Shown here piece after piece: positions 62,270 to 64,000 of a DNA stretch of 64,000 nucleotides (position 1 is the first letter of the stretch; every line of letters begins with the position of its first letter). Both the position numbers and the translations under genes were made by a program. A model generated the notes under the pieces. It did no database searches. It worked only from the letters and a program-made list of their open reading frames with translations, and was not told the DNA's origin. This DNA is from Natrinema mahii (GTDB lineage Archaea > Halobacteriota > Halobacteria > Halobacteriales > Natrialbaceae), in contig JHUT02000005.1 in assembly GCA_000690595.2 (NCBI GenBank), forward strand, positions 172,482 through 236,481, in the 5' to 3' direction.

Positions 62270-63151
62270 GCCGCCCTCGAAAACGAGCGTCTCGCGAACC
62301 GGGGCCGGGTCGCAGACGGTGGGTCCCGCCCTCGCCTCGCGCATGAGTCGTCGCTCGTCCATGCGGAACGGGCCGGTTAGCCACCGGTCAGTACCGGCTT
62401 GATCGGCGGCTCGAGTAAACGGCACGTCTGAAGCGCTCGAGGAGCGATTTCGGCCGCTTCCGTAGCTATTGGTCCATCGAAGGTGGTGAGATTCGACATG
62501 AACGATCAGTCAGTCGGGTAGTCCCCACCGTTGACGACGGAACCGACAGGCGGTGCCGTTGGGGACGCGACGCCCACAGCATAGCGTGGACGCCCGACGT
62601 CACCCCGCAACGCCGTCCGGTCGCTCCCTGAGACGCCCACTGGTCCCAATAGCGGGCGGACCGACGGGAACCGCGACATCGATCGTCCGCAACCCAGTGA
62701 CTAACCGATTAGTAATCCTTATCCGTGCGCTGCCCGATTCTTCGGTTGGCGTTAGCGTCGCTTTTGATTACATACATAGGGGTGTAAACTACGGGGCGGG
62801 TTCCCGTTTCGCTGCAAGCACGGACCGCCGGATCCGCGTTGTGCCGTTCTCGAGAACCCCGACGGCCGAGTCGAACGCGGTCGCTCGAGGCGAACGGAGA
62901 GACGAGCTACCGAGCAGGGCCATCGCCGGCCGACCGGCGGTTCCGAGAGCGGGTCGACAACGTACGAGTCGGGGCGAAACGCGCCGCTGTCTCTCACTCG
63001 AGTCGGAGAACGCGGACACGAACCGAAAAGCGACGGCGGGGGTCTCCGACCCCGTATTCGGCAACGGTTCTCTCGTGTGTGTGCGAGCGCCATCGATCCG
63101 CGGGTGACGGACGGTGCTCGGCTCGCTACCGAGCGCCGCGTCCCGAACCGG
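62270..63151. other. Long intergenic region with one palindrome
   Basis: About 880 nt between tetR and lonB. Open frames are Arg/Ser-rich and not convincing. One exact 14-nt dyad, ACTAA-CCGA-TTAGT, is at 62700-62713, followed by CCTTATCC, a possible TATA sequence. A very short frame (MNDQSVG) starts near 62499. Otherwise nothing was recognised. Confidence 0.5.
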
Positions 63152-64000
63152 TTACTGGGGGCTCGGGTTCGAGCCGCTCGCGGAGCTGACTGCCTCCTGT
63201 TCGAACGCGGTGCCGGTGATCGACCGGAGCCGATCGACCAGCGAGTCCTTCCTGGGTTCGCCCATCAAGGCGACGTCTAAGACCTCGCTGATGTTCGAGC
63301 AGGGGACGATTTCGATCATGTCCTCGTACTCGTCCTCGATCATCACGTCCTGTTCGTTGGCCTCGGGAATGATGACCGTCGTACAGCCGGCCTTGGCGGC
63401 GGCCTCGATCTTGTGGGTGACCCCGCCGACCGGCAACACGTCGCCGCGGACCGACAGCGAGCCGGTCATCGCGACCGACTGGTCGATCGGGATGTCCTCG
63501 AGGGCGGAGATGACGGCGGTCGCCACGGTGATCGAGGCGGAGTCGCCGTCCACGCCGCCTTCGCCGGCTTGGACGAACTGGATGTGGACGTCCTTCTCCG
63601 AGAGGTCGACGTCGGAGAACTTCTTGATGATCGCGGAGACGTTCTGGACCGATTCCTCGGCCATCTCCTTGAGCTGGCCGGTAGCGATCACCCGGCCGCC
63701 GCCCTGTGTGGGGGCGATCTCGGCCATGACCGGGAGCATGATGCCCGAGTCCTCGCCCATGACGGCGAGTCCGTTGACGCGACCCGCCACGCCGTCCTCG
63801 GTGACCTGTAGCTCGTAGTCCTTGCGCCGTTCGATGTAGTCGTCGGCGAGCTGTTGCTCGATCGAGCGCGAGCGGTCTTTGGCTCGAAGCACGTCGTCTC
63901 GAGTCGTGTGGTCTCGATCCTCGGCGCGGGCGATGTCGCCGGCGACCCGCACGAGACCGCCGAGGGTACGGAAGTGCAGGGTGAGGTGGTTCTTGCGGCC
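63152..64000 (-). CDS. lonB: ATP-dependent protease LonB, C-terminal part
   Basis: The frame is open to the window edge, so the N-terminal AAA+ portion lies beyond it. The visible 282 residues include the lid helices (VAGDIARAEDRDHTTRDDVL) and the Lon protease domain: GGGRVIATGQLKEMAEESVQ, catalytic Ser in DGDSASITVATAVIS and Lys in GGVTHKIEAAAKAG. LonB is membrane-anchored in archaea and controls lipid and carotenoid enzymes in Haloferax. The C-terminus (GTAFEQEAVSSASGSNPSPQ) is non-conserved. Confidence 0.96.
   Translation of the reverse strand, partial: GRKNHLTLHFRTLGGLVRVAGDIARAEDRDHTTRDDVLRAKDRSRSIEQQLADDYIERRKDYELQVTEDGVAGRVNGLAVMGEDSGIMLPVMAEIAPTQGGGRVIATGQLKEMAEESVQNVSAIIKKFSDVDLSEKDVHIQFVQAGEGGVDGDSASITVATAVISALEDIPIDQSVAMTGSLSVRGDVLPVGGVTHKIEAAAKAGCTTVIIPEANEQDVMIEDEYEDMIEIVPCSNISEVLDVALMGEPRKDSLVDRLRSITGTAFEQEAVSSASGSNPSPQ

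Noticed and set aside
62553..63107. 184-codon plus-strand frame in the tetR-lonB gap
   Set aside because: Basic, Arg/Ser-rich, no start signals and no domain; composition unlike real genes here.

Overview
The window is a stretch of haloarchaeal chromosome. It is GC-rich, its proteins are strongly acidic (Asp/Glu-rich), and many transcripts look leaderless, with a TATA-like box about 26-28 nt upstream of the start codon. It carries archaeal information-processing genes (L44e, S27e, aIF2-alpha, Nop10, RpoP, L37Ae, prefoldin beta, Pcc1, TruD, LonB). Secreted proteins carry Tat-lipobox signals. Codon use and gene content suggest the Natrialbaceae (Natrinema/Haloterrigena-like), but that placement is inference. 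No CRISPR array, integrase, transposase or rRNA was seen.

Layout. 1-2221: 3' part of a Dpp/Opp ATPase, a small membrane protein and a conserved haloarchaeal protein. 2578-4765: a two-gene unit of an alpha/beta hydrolase with an extra N-terminal domain plus an acetoacetate-decarboxylase-family protein. 4984-5350: elongator-type tRNA-Met(CAU) followed by two extra copies of its 3' end. 5417-6297: GtrA and HAH_0734 proteins. 6467-8675: translation operon rpl44e-rps27e-aif2a-nop10 plus a PAC2 protein. 8910-14148: HTH regulator, archaeosortase with coupled phosphoesterase, FAD amine-oxidase-like protein, thioesterase. 14198-19002: complete livJHMGF-type ABC operon. 19211-23514: MBL hydrolase, NAD(P)-binding protein, a mutase fragment, small 'cox-cluster' membrane proteins, GMP synthase subunit A. 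23672-25659: two coupled Tat lipoproteins. 25833-28662: LutC-like protein and a fused LutB/LutA-like protein. 29265-31294: prefoldin beta/DUF3194/DUF2243/Pcc1/RpoP/L37Ae cluster. 31715-32470: DUF2103. 32552-38232: type IV pilus-like operon (PilB ATPase, PilC membrane protein, pilin-headed adhesin-like protein). 38314-43884: SurE, membrane proteins, TruD, ABC-2 exporter. 44418-50420: F420 oxidoreductase, aldo/keto reductase, cupredoxin, Xaa-Pro peptidase, LolA-like lipoprotein, small secreted protein. 50552-57105: aroA, thiolase, two divergent MFS transporters, aroC. 57232-62269: SdpI-like protein and an RND/MMPL pump divergent from a TetR regulator. 63152-64000: C-terminal half of LonB.

Most of the window is ordinary housekeeping and transport. 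The parts worth a second look are intergenic or architectural: the triplicated tRNA-Met 3' end, a family of short perfect hairpins with 3-nt loops recurring in distant gaps, the TetR/MMPL divergent promoter with an operator-like palindrome and translationally coupled upstream ORFs on both sides, the pilin/adhesin fusion, a zinc-ligand-free L37Ae, and an orphan C-terminal fragment of a methylmalonyl-CoA-mutase-like subunit. All assignments come from reading the sequence and from family knowledge; no database search was run.
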